Shown here: one piece after another, positions 13,279 through 19,371 of the stretch
Position numbering within the stretch: the first letter of the stretch is position 1
Layout: each line of letters starts with the position of its first letter
Assembly: GCA_964444075.1 (NCBI GenBank)
Contig: CAYUFF010000015.1
Span: forward strand, 1-20,965
Direction of reading: 5' to 3'
Origin: CAYUFF01 sp964444075
GTDB taxonomy: Archaea > Aenigmatarchaeota > Aenigmatarchaeia > CG10238-14 > SCSR01
Length of the DNA stretch: 20,965 bases
The notes under the pieces: model-generated
Told to the model about the DNA's origin: nothing
Seen by the model: only the letters and a program-made list of their open reading frames with translations
Database searches by the model: none
Program-made: the position numbers and the translations under genes

Positions 13279-14084
13279 ACCTCCTGAGCGTTAAGGTCTA
13301 CGGAGACGTTACCGTGTCGAAACTCCTAGTAGTGTTGTGCGTGATGGTAATCTCTGCCGTAGTGGCGAAGGTAATCGTCATCAACCTTCGAAGGTTCTTC
13401 ACCGATAAGCTCAAGAAGCACGAGCTTGAGCTGATGAGTAAGGTAACTTACTACGGAATCGTAGCCTTCGCCTTCATCGCCGTAACTCCCATGCTGGGGA
13501 TAAACCTCTCCGGCCTCCTCGTCGCCGGTGGAATAGCGGGAATCGTGATAGGCTTCGCAAGTCAGAGCGTGGTTTCCAACCTAATCTCTGGAATCTTCCT
13601 GATGGTGGAGAGGCCAATCAAGATAGGCGATTGCGTCAACATAGGCGACGTGGGCGGGGTTGTAGAGGACATCCACATACTCTCGACGATAGTCAGGACT
13701 TGGGACGGGGTTTACGTGAGGATACCGAACGAAAAGGTTTTCACATCGAACATCACCAACTACATCGCGAACGTGGCTAGGAGGTTCGAGTACGTAGTCG
13801 GAATAAGGTATCGCGACGACGCGGAAAGGGCGATCGAAATCATCTCTAGGGTAATCGAGGAACATCCCTTCGCGTTGAAAAACCCGGCTCCGCAGGTCTT
13901 CGTGGAAGAACTCGGGGAGAGCAGCGTGAACATCAGGGTTAGGGTATGGGCTCCGTCGACAGAATGGTATGGAGTAAAGATGGAGCTGCTGTGGAAGATA
14001 AAGAAGGCCTTGGAGGAAGAAGGTATAGAAATACCCTTCCCGCAAAGGGTCGTGTGGTTCGCTAACGAGCCGCCGATTTCGTGA
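13272..14084 (+). CDS. mscS: Small-conductance mechanosensitive channel, MscS family
   Basis: A 270-residue membrane channel that opens under membrane tension to release solutes. Helices lie at about 18-38, 58-75 and the pore-lining TM3 at 80-112 (GLLVAGGIAGIVIGFASQSV, then VSNLISGIFLMVERP). Next come the MscS beta domain (IKIGDCVNIGDVGGVVEDIH, RTWDGVYVRIPNEKVFTSNI) and an alpha/beta C-terminal domain ending in IPFPQRVVWF. Length matches minimal MscS channels. The start is ATG 13272 with GGAG-type signals just upstream; the frame stays open upstream to 13149, but that lies inside DUF432. It is the second gene of the DUF432 unit; a 72-base gap separates it from pyrD. Confidence 0.95.
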   Translation: MLDLLSVKVYGDVTVSKLLVVLCVMVISAVVAKVIVINLRRFFTDKLKKHELELMSKVTYYGIVAFAFIAVTPMLGINLSGLLVAGGIAGIVIGFASQSVVSNLISGIFLMVERPIKIGDCVNIGDVGGVVEDIHILSTIVRTWDGVYVRIPNEKVFTSNITNYIANVARRFEYVVGIRYRDDAERAIEIISRVIEEHPFALKNPAPQVFVEELGESSVNIRVRVWAPSTEWYGVKMELLWKIKKALEEEGIEIPFPQRVVWFANEPPIS

Positions 14085-14121
14085 AGGATTCTTCAGGTAG
14101 CGACGACGTCGCAGGTCGAGT

Positions 14122-14137
14122 ATTAACGTTAATTAAC
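14122..14137 (+). promoter_or_regulatory. Overlapping palindromes at the pyrD promoter
   Basis: ATTAACGTTAAT (14122-14133) and GTTAATTAAC (14128-14137) are both perfect palindromes sharing GTTAAT, 19-35 bases before ATG 14157. The TTAATTAA core may serve as TATA box, and the palindromes as a repressor site for pyrimidine control (inference). A GGAG at 14146-14149 is the ribosome site. Confidence 0.35.
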
Positions 14138-14156
14138 CCAAGGACGGAGATATTTT

Positions 14157-15248
14157 ATGTTCCCGCGGAAAGATGCAGAAAGTTTCCACGAACTTTCTTT
14201 AAGGCTCGGTAAAGCTCTCCAGAAAAGCGAAACTCTCCTGTCAGTAGTTTCGAAACTTTCTTATCATTCCTCCGAAACCCTCCAGACAGAAGTTTTCGGC
14301 TACGAGTTCAAGAACCCGTTGGGGATCGCGGCGGGATTCGACAAGAACGCAGAGGTTCCGCTGCTCCTACAAGCTTTGGGCTTCGGCTTTCTAGAGATAG
14401 GTTCCGTAACCTACTACCCTTCGAGGGGGAACCCGAGACCGAGAATCTGGAAGCTAGCTGAGGATAAAGCCATCGTTAACAGGATGGGACTCCCTAGCGA
14501 CGGCGCGAGGACCGTCAGGAAAAGGCTCGCGAAGAATAGGAAGAAGCTTACCGTCCCTTTGGGGTGTAACGTGGCGAAGAGTAACGTGGAAGGAATTGAG
14601 GGAGAGCGCGCCGTGGAAGACGTCCTAAAATCCTTCGGAGAAGTTTACGGGGTCAGCGATTTCCTCGTGCTGAACTTGAGTTGTCCTAGCGTAGAGGGTG
14701 GGAGGATGGAAGAAGACTTAGAGGTAGTGGACGAGCTCTGCTACGGAGCGATGAAGGCCAGGAAGAGGTTCGCGAGAAGGGGTTGCGGGTACAAGCCTGT
14801 GTTGCTGAAGCTCTCTCCAGACCAGGAGGAAAGGAAAGTCGACGAGCTCGTGAGTATGGTGAGGAAGTTCGGTCTCGACGGATACGTGATATGCAACGCC
14901 ACTCGCAAAAAGGAAAGCCTTAGGACGAGTTACAGGAAGGTGGCGGAGATTGAGAATGGTGGGGTGAGCGGAAAACCGTTGAAAGGCGTTTCCAACAAGC
15001 TGATAGGTTACGTGAGAAGTCAAGACGACGATTCCGTCATCGTCGGCGTCGGCGGCGTGTTCACGGGCAAGGATGTCTTCGAAAAGATTCTGTACGGCGC
15101 TGACCTCGTCGAGGTGTTAACGGGCTTCGTTTATAGGTCTTTGGAGAACCCTCTCTGCGTAAAGGCCATCTTGAAAGAGTTGGAGGAAGAGATTTTGAGG
15201 AACGGGTTTAAGGACTTGGAGGAGGCTAAGGGGTACAGACTTCCTTAA
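14157..15248 (+). CDS. pyrD: Dihydroorotate dehydrogenase, class 2-like with a class 1-type Cys
   Basis: Oxidises dihydroorotate to orotate in pyrimidine synthesis, with FMN. The 363-residue protein has class 2 (membrane, quinone-linked) hallmarks: an N-terminal helical stretch (5-35), NPLGIAAGFDKNAE (53-66), GSVTYYPSRGNPRPR (82-96), VNRMGLPSDGA (107-117), ENGGVSGKPL, and GVGGVFTGKDVFEKILYGAD near the FMN phosphate site. The catalytic-base loop reads NLSCPSVEGG (173-182): class 2 enzymes normally have Ser here (NxSSPN), while class 1 has Cys (NLSCPN). The next residue pair is also changed, with Ser for Asn. Class 2 gene in archaea may have been acquired from bacteria. It has its own promoter region with palindromes. 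No other pyr gene is adjacent. Confidence 0.93.
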   Translation: MFPRKDAESFHELSLRLGKALQKSETLLSVVSKLSYHSSETLQTEVFGYEFKNPLGIAAGFDKNAEVPLLLQALGFGFLEIGSVTYYPSRGNPRPRIWKLAEDKAIVNRMGLPSDGARTVRKRLAKNRKKLTVPLGCNVAKSNVEGIEGERAVEDVLKSFGEVYGVSDFLVLNLSCPSVEGGRMEEDLEVVDELCYGAMKARKRFARRGCGYKPVLLKLSPDQEERKVDELVSMVRKFGLDGYVICNATRKKESLRTSYRKVAEIENGGVSGKPLKGVSNKLIGYVRSQDDDSVIVGVGGVFTGKDVFEKILYGADLVEVLTGFVYRSLENPLCVKAILKELEEEILRNGFKDLEEAKGYRLP

Positions 15249-15341
15249 CAGCGAAGGATACCTGATAGAAAGTTGAACCAAGCCCGTCGTTTCTCGTCGC
15301 GAAAATATTTTATCACTCGTATGTAATGAAAGAGAGAAATC

Positions 15342-15350
15342 TTTATAAAA
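15342..15350 (+). promoter_or_regulatory. TATA box for the 15375 gene
   Basis: TTTATAAAA is centred about 29 bases before ATG 15375, with GAGAAATC before it as a possible BRE. This predicts transcription starting at or just before the ATG. Confidence 0.5.
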
Positions 15351-15356
15351 CCTATA

Positions 15357-15374
15357 AACTACTTCTTAGTAGTT
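15357..15374 (+). promoter_or_regulatory. Inverted repeat AACTACT-tctt-AGTAGTT abutting the start codon
   Basis: Perfect 7-base arms with a 4-base loop, ending at the base before ATG 15375 and lying between TATA box and start. As DNA it is placed where a repressor would block transcription; if the transcript begins upstream of it, it would form a hairpin sequestering the start. Confidence 0.45.
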
Positions 15375-15575
15375 ATGAACCACTTTCCGATGGTGATAAA
15401 GATGAGAAGAGAGATTGACGAAAGAGCAATCTTGGAGCAACAGCTTATCCGAGCGAAGAAGGAGTTGTTCAGGGTAAACAACCTGAGGGAGCTGAGGGTG
15501 ATGCAACACAGGATCCAGTACCTGACTCAAAGGTTAAAGGAACTAGAGGGAAAAGCCACAAGGACTAAAGCTTGA
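15375..15575 (+). CDS. Small helical protein of unknown function
   Basis: A 66-residue, strongly charged protein predicted to be two helices forming a coiled-coil hairpin (RREIDERAILEQQLIRAKKE and LRVMQHRIQYLTQRLKELEG), with a basic tail. I recognise no family. The strong TATA box and inverted repeat in front of it, and the clean ATG, favour a real gene over a chance frame. Its last 11 bases overlap the 3' end of the convergent XPD gene. It might be a small regulator that binds the adjacent repeat, but no HTH is obvious, so this is speculation. Confidence 0.6.
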   Translation: MNHFPMVIKMRREIDERAILEQQLIRAKKELFRVNNLRELRVMQHRIQYLTQRLKELEGKATRTKA

Positions 15576-17472
15576 GCTTTTCGACGGCATTCTTCAGCGC
15601 CCCGGAAAACTCGTGCTTATCCAGCGCTACGGGCCAGGAGGTTAGCCAGGAGGGGAGTAGCGACAGGTATTCATCCCTGCAGAACCTCTCATCGCCAGCT
15701 ATCAGGATAGCTTTATCCTGGGGGTTCCTCAACGCCCTTCCGAAAGTTTGCGAAGCCCTCCTCAGCGCAGGAACGACGTAAGCGTACTTCCTACCTCTCT
15801 TCCCGTAGAGGAAGCGGAAGTAGGAAATGTAGACTTTCGTCCTTAACGTGAGCCTTTCGAACGGAATCCCGACCAGAAAGATAGCTCCGAGCTCCTTTCC
15901 AGGAAAGTCCACGCCTTCCGAAAACCTACCAGTGGAGGAGGCTATGAGCAAGCAGTTTTTCTCCCTTCGCGAGCACGACTTGAATTCCTCTAACAGAGAT
16001 TGCGCCTCTATACCGCTCATACCCTCCCTTTCCAAGAAAACTTTCTTCCCGCAACTTTCAGCCAAGCGTAGCAAACCGTTTTCCAACAGCTTTTCCTGAA
16101 TCCTGAAGCTCGCGGAAAAGACTGCGGAATTCGCCTCGACGTTCTCGAAGAAAATCCTCAGGAACTCGAGGTACTCCCTCGCCATCTCGTCTTGCAGCTC
16201 CTCGCCCTTCGTCGTGACGCCGCGCGTTATGAAGAACGCTATGTTTTCCTCCGAGTAGGGTGGTGGGAAGGAAGATGAGAGGGAATCTCTCAATCCGGCG
16301 ACCTCGGAGAAAGCGTCGAAAGGCTTCAAGCTACCCGAGCAAAAAATGCAAGAGTAAAACTCGTCCCAAAGAGCTTCGAGGTGCGGCGCTACTCTCATGT
16401 CCCACCTCTCCAGCTCAAGGTTTTTCTCACTAAGTTTTTTGAGGAAAAAAGTTACTCCGCTTCCATTTTCATCTTCACCCAAGGATTCGAGGCTTTCTAG
16501 GAAGAATACGCCAAGCTTGTGTAAGGATGACGCGGGCCTTTTCCCTTCCTCGAACCTCTTCGTCCTGACGAAGTTTCCGTAACTTTTCAGCTCCGTCATC
16601 AGGCTTTCAACCTCGAAAGCATCTTCGAAAAAATTTTCGAGCAGGGTCTTCAAGCTGAAGAGAATTTCTTCGCCTTTCGCTACGCGTGGTAGGAAAGAGG
16701 AGAAAGTTTCCTCCAAGTACTCGAGGAACTCGAGAGCTTCCCGAGAGAGGGCGAGCTTGTAACTCTTCACCTCCTCCAGAGCCCTTCTCACGCCTTCCAG
16801 CGTTATCTTATCCGAATTCAAACTCTGACAGGCCCTCTCGACGTTATGGGCCTCGTCGACGACGAGGATGCATTCCGAGAACGGAACCAAGGTTTTGATC
16901 GCCCACCTCATCCTTTTGCTAAACACGTAGTTGTAGTTCAAGGACAGGAGGTTGCAGTAGCAAGCGAGGTGCCTTTGAGCAAAGTACGGACAGACCTTCC
17001 TCTGCTTACAGGCCTCGTAGATTTCCGCGTAGGTCAGCGGTTTTTCCGTGAGGTCGACGATTTCTGATGGGGAGAAGTTGAAATACCTGCACTTGTTCCT
17101 GTACTTGGCGCAGACGAAGTTGGCGTCCTCGTGGGTAAGGCCCCTCAGCTTCCTTTCCTCTATGAGCAGGCACATGTCTTTCTTACCGCGATACGAGATT
17201 CCGAAGAACTCCTCGCCAGTTTTCGAGACTATCTTCTTCAGCTCTTCTACGGGTCGGTTTATTTCCATGCCGGTTTTCACAGTCCACAGGATTATCTTTT
17301 CCCCTTCTTCAACCTTCGGCAAAAGAGCCGCCAGCAAGCAGGGCGTCTTTCCGAAACCGTTGGGAGCGTCGAGAAGAAAGCTCTTACACCTTTCAAGGTT
17401 TTCCTGGATGAAGGATATGAACTCCCTTTGCCCCTTCCTCGGCGAGTACGGAAAAAACTTGAGGTTGAGCAT
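15565..17472 (-). CDS. XPD/Rad3-family DNA helicase (iron-sulfur)
   Basis: A 635-residue superfamily 2 5'-3' DNA helicase related to XPD, for repair or replication-associated unwinding. Motifs in order: FFPYSPRKGQREFI (Q motif), Walker A DAPNGFGKT (35-43), a Cys-rich insertion with Cys101, Cys121, Cys128, Cys155, Cys161, Cys171 and Cys173 from which four would hold the 4Fe-4S cluster, DEAH (206-209) in VVDEAHNVERAC, CSGSLKP, GRFSEGVDFPG (motif V region) and QTFGRALRNPQDKA (motif VI). Length fits archaeal XPD (about 550-650). The pattern of cysteines is denser than usual, so which ones bind iron is unclear. It starts ATG 17472, divergent from EF-1 beta with only 30 bases between the start codons. 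Confidence 0.9.
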   Translation of the reverse strand: MLNLKFFPYSPRKGQREFISFIQENLERCKSFLLDAPNGFGKTPCLLAALLPKVEEGEKIILWTVKTGMEINRPVEELKKIVSKTGEEFFGISYRGKKDMCLLIEERKLRGLTHEDANFVCAKYRNKCRYFNFSPSEIVDLTEKPLTYAEIYEACKQRKVCPYFAQRHLACYCNLLSLNYNYVFSKRMRWAIKTLVPFSECILVVDEAHNVERACQSLNSDKITLEGVRRALEEVKSYKLALSREALEFLEYLEETFSSFLPRVAKGEEILFSLKTLLENFFEDAFEVESLMTELKSYGNFVRTKRFEEGKRPASSLHKLGVFFLESLESLGEDENGSGVTFFLKKLSEKNLELERWDMRVAPHLEALWDEFYSCIFCSGSLKPFDAFSEVAGLRDSLSSSFPPPYSEENIAFFITRGVTTKGEELQDEMAREYLEFLRIFFENVEANSAVFSASFRIQEKLLENGLLRLAESCGKKVFLEREGMSGIEAQSLLEEFKSCSRREKNCLLIASSTGRFSEGVDFPGKELGAIFLVGIPFERLTLRTKVYISYFRFLYGKRGRKYAYVVPALRRASQTFGRALRNPQDKAILIAGDERFCRDEYLSLLPSWLTSWPVALDKHEFSGALKNAVEKLKL

Positions 17473-17480
17473 ATTTATTT
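17471..17480 (+). promoter_or_regulatory. TATA box for EF-1 beta, overlapping the XPD start codon
   Basis: ATATTTATTT is centred about 27 bases before ATG 17503 and includes two bases of the XPD ATG (17470-17472). The reverse promoter for XPD must lie at CCATTAATAATGG (17494-17506), itself an inverted repeat covering the EF-1 beta start. Two head-to-head leaderless promoters are thus packed into about 36 bases. Confidence 0.4.
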
Positions 17481-17502
17481 TTCGAGAAACCTACCATTAA
17501 TA

Positions 17503-17763
17503 ATGGCGAAGCTTTTGGTCGAGGTCAGGATTTTTCCGGAGAGTGCTGAGGTAGACCTGGAAGCTTTGAAGAAGAGGATAGTTGAAGTGGTTTCGCCAGA
17601 GAAGATAGAAGAGCAGCCGATAGCTTTCGGGTTGGTGGCCCTAAGAGTGTTCAAGATAACCGAAGAGAAGGAGGGCGTGGCGGAAGAGTTGGAAAAGAAG
17701 CTGAAGGAAATCGAGGGCGTGGGCGAAGCGGAGGTGGTGAGTGTAAGCAGGACGGTAGAATAG
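17503..17763 (+). CDS. ef1b: Translation elongation factor 1 beta (aEF-1B)
   Basis: The GDP/GTP exchange factor for EF-1 alpha in translation. The 86-residue protein matches the archaeal family in length (about 88) and pattern: KLLVEVRIFPESAEVDLEAL, then EEQPIAFGLVALRVFKITEE, and the closing EIEGVGEAEVVSVSRT. ATG 17503 is preceded by a TATA box at the right distance for a leaderless message; upstream frame extension to 17131 lies inside XPD and is not protein-like. The stop (TAG, 17761-17763) directly abuts the convergent DUF655 stop with no spacer. Confidence 0.94.
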   Translation: MAKLLVEVRIFPESAEVDLEALKKRIVEVVSPEKIEEQPIAFGLVALRVFKITEEKEGVAEELEKKLKEIEGVGEAEVVSVSRTVE

Positions 17764-18333
17764 CTACCAGAAAAACCTGCTCCCACCGACGAAAAGCTTG
17801 ATTTTTTCCTCCCCCTTCAGTTCTTCCACTATCCTCTTAGCCACCATCTTCTTCACGTCCGGCAGGAGCTTTATCCTCTTCTTTATATCCCCGAAGCTCT
17901 CGAAGGCCTTTTCCTTCCTCTCCTCCAAGACCTTCCAAAGATGCTTTTTCCCTATCCCTGGCAATAACTCTAGGCTGTGCAACCTCGTGCTGATAGGGCC
18001 GGCTCTGTTGAAAAACTCCACGAACCTTTTCTCGTTGAGCTCGACGAGTTTTTCGACGACCCTCTCCAATTCATCCTTCGCAAAACTGGTCAGCTCCTCG
18101 TAACTAACCCTCCCCTTTATGTACCTTACCTCCTCCCTCTTCCCGCTACCTATGTACAGCCTGTCTCCAGGCTTTACCGAAACCCCGTCCCTGATGACGA
18201 CCTCAAGGAGGTTGAAATAACGCTCCCCTATCACCTGCGCGATCGGCTCGGCCCTCCTGTCGGTGGCCTTCCCGTGGGGTAAAAAATCCAGTACTATCAC
18301 GAATTCGTCCCTCGACAGAACGACCACCCCCAA
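17764..18333 (-). CDS. DUF655 family RNA-binding protein (COG1491)
   Basis: A 189-residue archaeal protein with an N-terminal OB-like beta barrel (SRDEFVIVLDFLPHGKATDR, PIAQVIGERYFNLLEVVIRD, PGDRLYIGSGKREEVRYIKG) and a C-terminal helix-hairpin-helix region (HSLELLPGIGKKHLWKVLEE). The LPGIGKK loop is typical of HhH nucleic-acid binding. The family is widely conserved next to rpl21e, rpoF and ksgA; function is uncharacterised but linked to ribosome or RNA biology by context. The marked start is TTG 18333, 6 bases after the rpoF stop; GTG 18327 is an alternative. It is the last gene of this run here: ksgA, often next, is absent, and EF-1 beta comes from the other strand. Confidence 0.93.
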   Translation of the reverse strand: MGVVVLSRDEFVIVLDFLPHGKATDRRAEPIAQVIGERYFNLLEVVIRDGVSVKPGDRLYIGSGKREEVRYIKGRVSYEELTSFAKDELERVVEKLVELNEKRFVEFFNRAGPISTRLHSLELLPGIGKKHLWKVLEERKEKAFESFGDIKKRIKLLPDVKKMVAKRIVEELKGEEKIKLFVGGSRFFW

Positions 18334-18339
18334 CTAAAT

Positions 18340-18669
18340 TTACGCGTGTTTCTTAATAATTTCGAGAATCTTTTCGACTTCCTCCTGAGAAAAGTTCGCG
18401 TAGGCTTTCTCGAGCACTACCCTAAGTTCGTCCTTGTCCTCAGGTAGGAAGTTCGCTACCGCTACGGCTTCCCTCTCCCTGAGCTTCGGTACGCTCGATT
18501 TCAGTTCCTCCACGAGCTTCTTAGCCTTCTCGGCATCTATTCTAAGGAATTTCTTCAGGATTTCCAGCGCGTTCCTCTGCTCTAGGGTAAGCTCCTTCCT
18601 CTTCGCGAGCTCCTCCAACAGTTCCTTCGCCTCCGCGTCTGTTATCAACTTTTCCTCGAGTATCTTCAC
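18340..18669 (-). CDS. rpoF: RNA polymerase subunit F (Rpb4 homologue)
   Basis: A 109-residue archaeal Rpb4-type subunit that pairs with RpoE (Rpb7) to form the polymerase stalk. It is all helical: ITDAEAKELLEELAKRKELT, EQRNALEILKKFLRID, then the conserved HRDC-like helices around LREREAVAVANFLPEDKDEL, VLEKAYANFSQEEVEKILEI. Length matches the family (about 110-115). The start is GTG 18669 immediately after the rpl21e stop (TGA-GTG), so it is translated by reinitiation or coupling. The gene order L21e-RpoF-DUF655 is conserved in many archaea, which supports the call. Confidence 0.95.
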   Translation of the reverse strand: MKILEEKLITDAEAKELLEELAKRKELTLEQRNALEILKKFLRIDAEKAKKLVEELKSSVPKLREREAVAVANFLPEDKDELRVVLEKAYANFSQEEVEKILEIIKKHA

Positions 18670-18954
18670 TCACACCACCCTCCTCAAGTGTTCGGGGGCG
18701 ACGATAACTTTCTTTTCTTTATCTCCGTCCCGAACCTTTACCATGTAGCACTCACCCCTCTTCTCTATCACTTCACCGACTTTTCCCTTGAACCTCGGGA
18801 ACGGCATCCCTCTATGGCTAGAAGGCTCCGGGTGTATCAGGACTTTCTCTCCGACTTCAAACTTCTGCAAGAATTTAGTTATCGTCGGTTTTTTCAGCTT
18901 CTGCTTCAGCTTTTTCCTCGTTCTCGACCTGAAGCCCTTGGATTTCCTTACCAT
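18670..18954 (-). CDS. rpl21e: Large ribosomal subunit protein L21e
   Basis: A 94-residue archaeal/eukaryotic 50S protein. It begins MVRKSKGFRSRTRKKL with the basic N-terminus typical of the family, followed by the SH3-like barrel: FEVGEKVLIHPEPSSHRGMP, RFKGKVGEVIEKRGECYMVK, and VIVAPEHLRRV. Complete and of normal length (about 95-98). It starts the L21e-rpoF-DUF655 run. ATTTAAAG about 25 bases before ATG 18954 could serve as TATA box. The upstream side is interrupted by a scaffold gap 128 bases away. Confidence 0.96.
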   Translation of the reverse strand: MVRKSKGFRSRTRKKLKQKLKKPTITKFLQKFEVGEKVLIHPEPSSHRGMPFPRFKGKVGEVIEKRGECYMVKVRDGDKEKKVIVAPEHLRRVV

Positions 18955-18973
18955 AAGAATTGTTTGGCAAAAG

Positions 18974-18983
18974 TTCTTTAAAT
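18974..18983 (-). promoter_or_regulatory. TATA box for the rpl21e operon
   Basis: Minus-strand AAATTTAAAG lies about 20-29 bases before ATG 18954. A further T/A-rich stretch (CCTTAAAATTTT, near 19021-19032) follows the stop of the upstream partial gene. Confidence 0.35.
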
Positions 18984-19037
18984 TTGTTGAAACGCGTTCG
19001 CGTCGAAGGCGTCGAAGAGAAAAATTTTAAGGCAACG

Positions 19038-19237
19038 CTAGAGATAAACGAACGGAACGTAAAGGATGACGGTTTTTCCTCNNNNNNNNNNNNNNNNNNN
19101 NNNNNNNNNNNNNNNNNNNNNNNNNNNNNNNNNNNNNNNNNNNNNNNNNNNNNNNNNNNNNNNNNNNNNNNNNNNNNNNNNCCCATCCTCTTGTCGATTC
19201 TTTCCTCTACTTTCCTGGGAAGGTATTCCACTTCCAT
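19038..19237 (-). CDS. Unknown gene, both ends visible but middle lost in scaffold gap
   Basis: Right of the gap, ATG 19237 opens MEVEYLPRKVEERIDKRMG with a TATA box at 26 bases, clearly a gene start. Left of the gap, one of three frames ends GKTVILYVPFVYL then TAG (19038-19040), a plausible hydrophobic C-terminus. These may be the two ends of one gene, or of two. The gap of 100 N is a placeholder so length and frame across it mean nothing. In many archaea a gene for RNA modification or translation lies upstream of rpl21e, but the residues here are too few to identify it. Confidence 0.4.
19082..19181. other. Scaffold gap (exactly 100 N)
   Basis: A run of 100 N, the conventional placeholder for a gap of unknown size between joined contigs. 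Confidence 0.98.
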
Positions 19238-19256
19238 AAACCAAATTTTAACCGCA

Positions 19257-19268
19257 CTTTAAAAATAG
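19257..19268 (-). promoter_or_regulatory. TATA box for the gapped gene
   Basis: Minus-strand CTATTTTTAAAG is centred 26 bases before ATG 19237, consistent with a leaderless message. The remainder of 19269-19371, between this promoter and the stop of the radical SAM gene, shows only scattered T-runs that could aid termination of that gene. Confidence 0.45.
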
Positions 19269-19371
19269 TTTAACCATTTTTAAAGTCGGGTTGAAAAATC
19301 GACGAAAAGTCGAACAATCGTGGGATATTTACCACTCGTAACCAACGCATAACCCAACTCCGTGCGTTGAA

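Noticed and set aside
17131..17502. N-terminal extension of EF-1 beta to 17131
   Set aside because: Lies antisense within XPD; EF-1 beta homologues begin at MAKLLVEV, and ATG 17503 has a TATA box at the right distance.
18875..19237. Continuous minus-strand frame across the N gap
   Set aside because: The 100 N are a placeholder, so a frame spanning them is meaningless, and its left part overlaps rpl21e.
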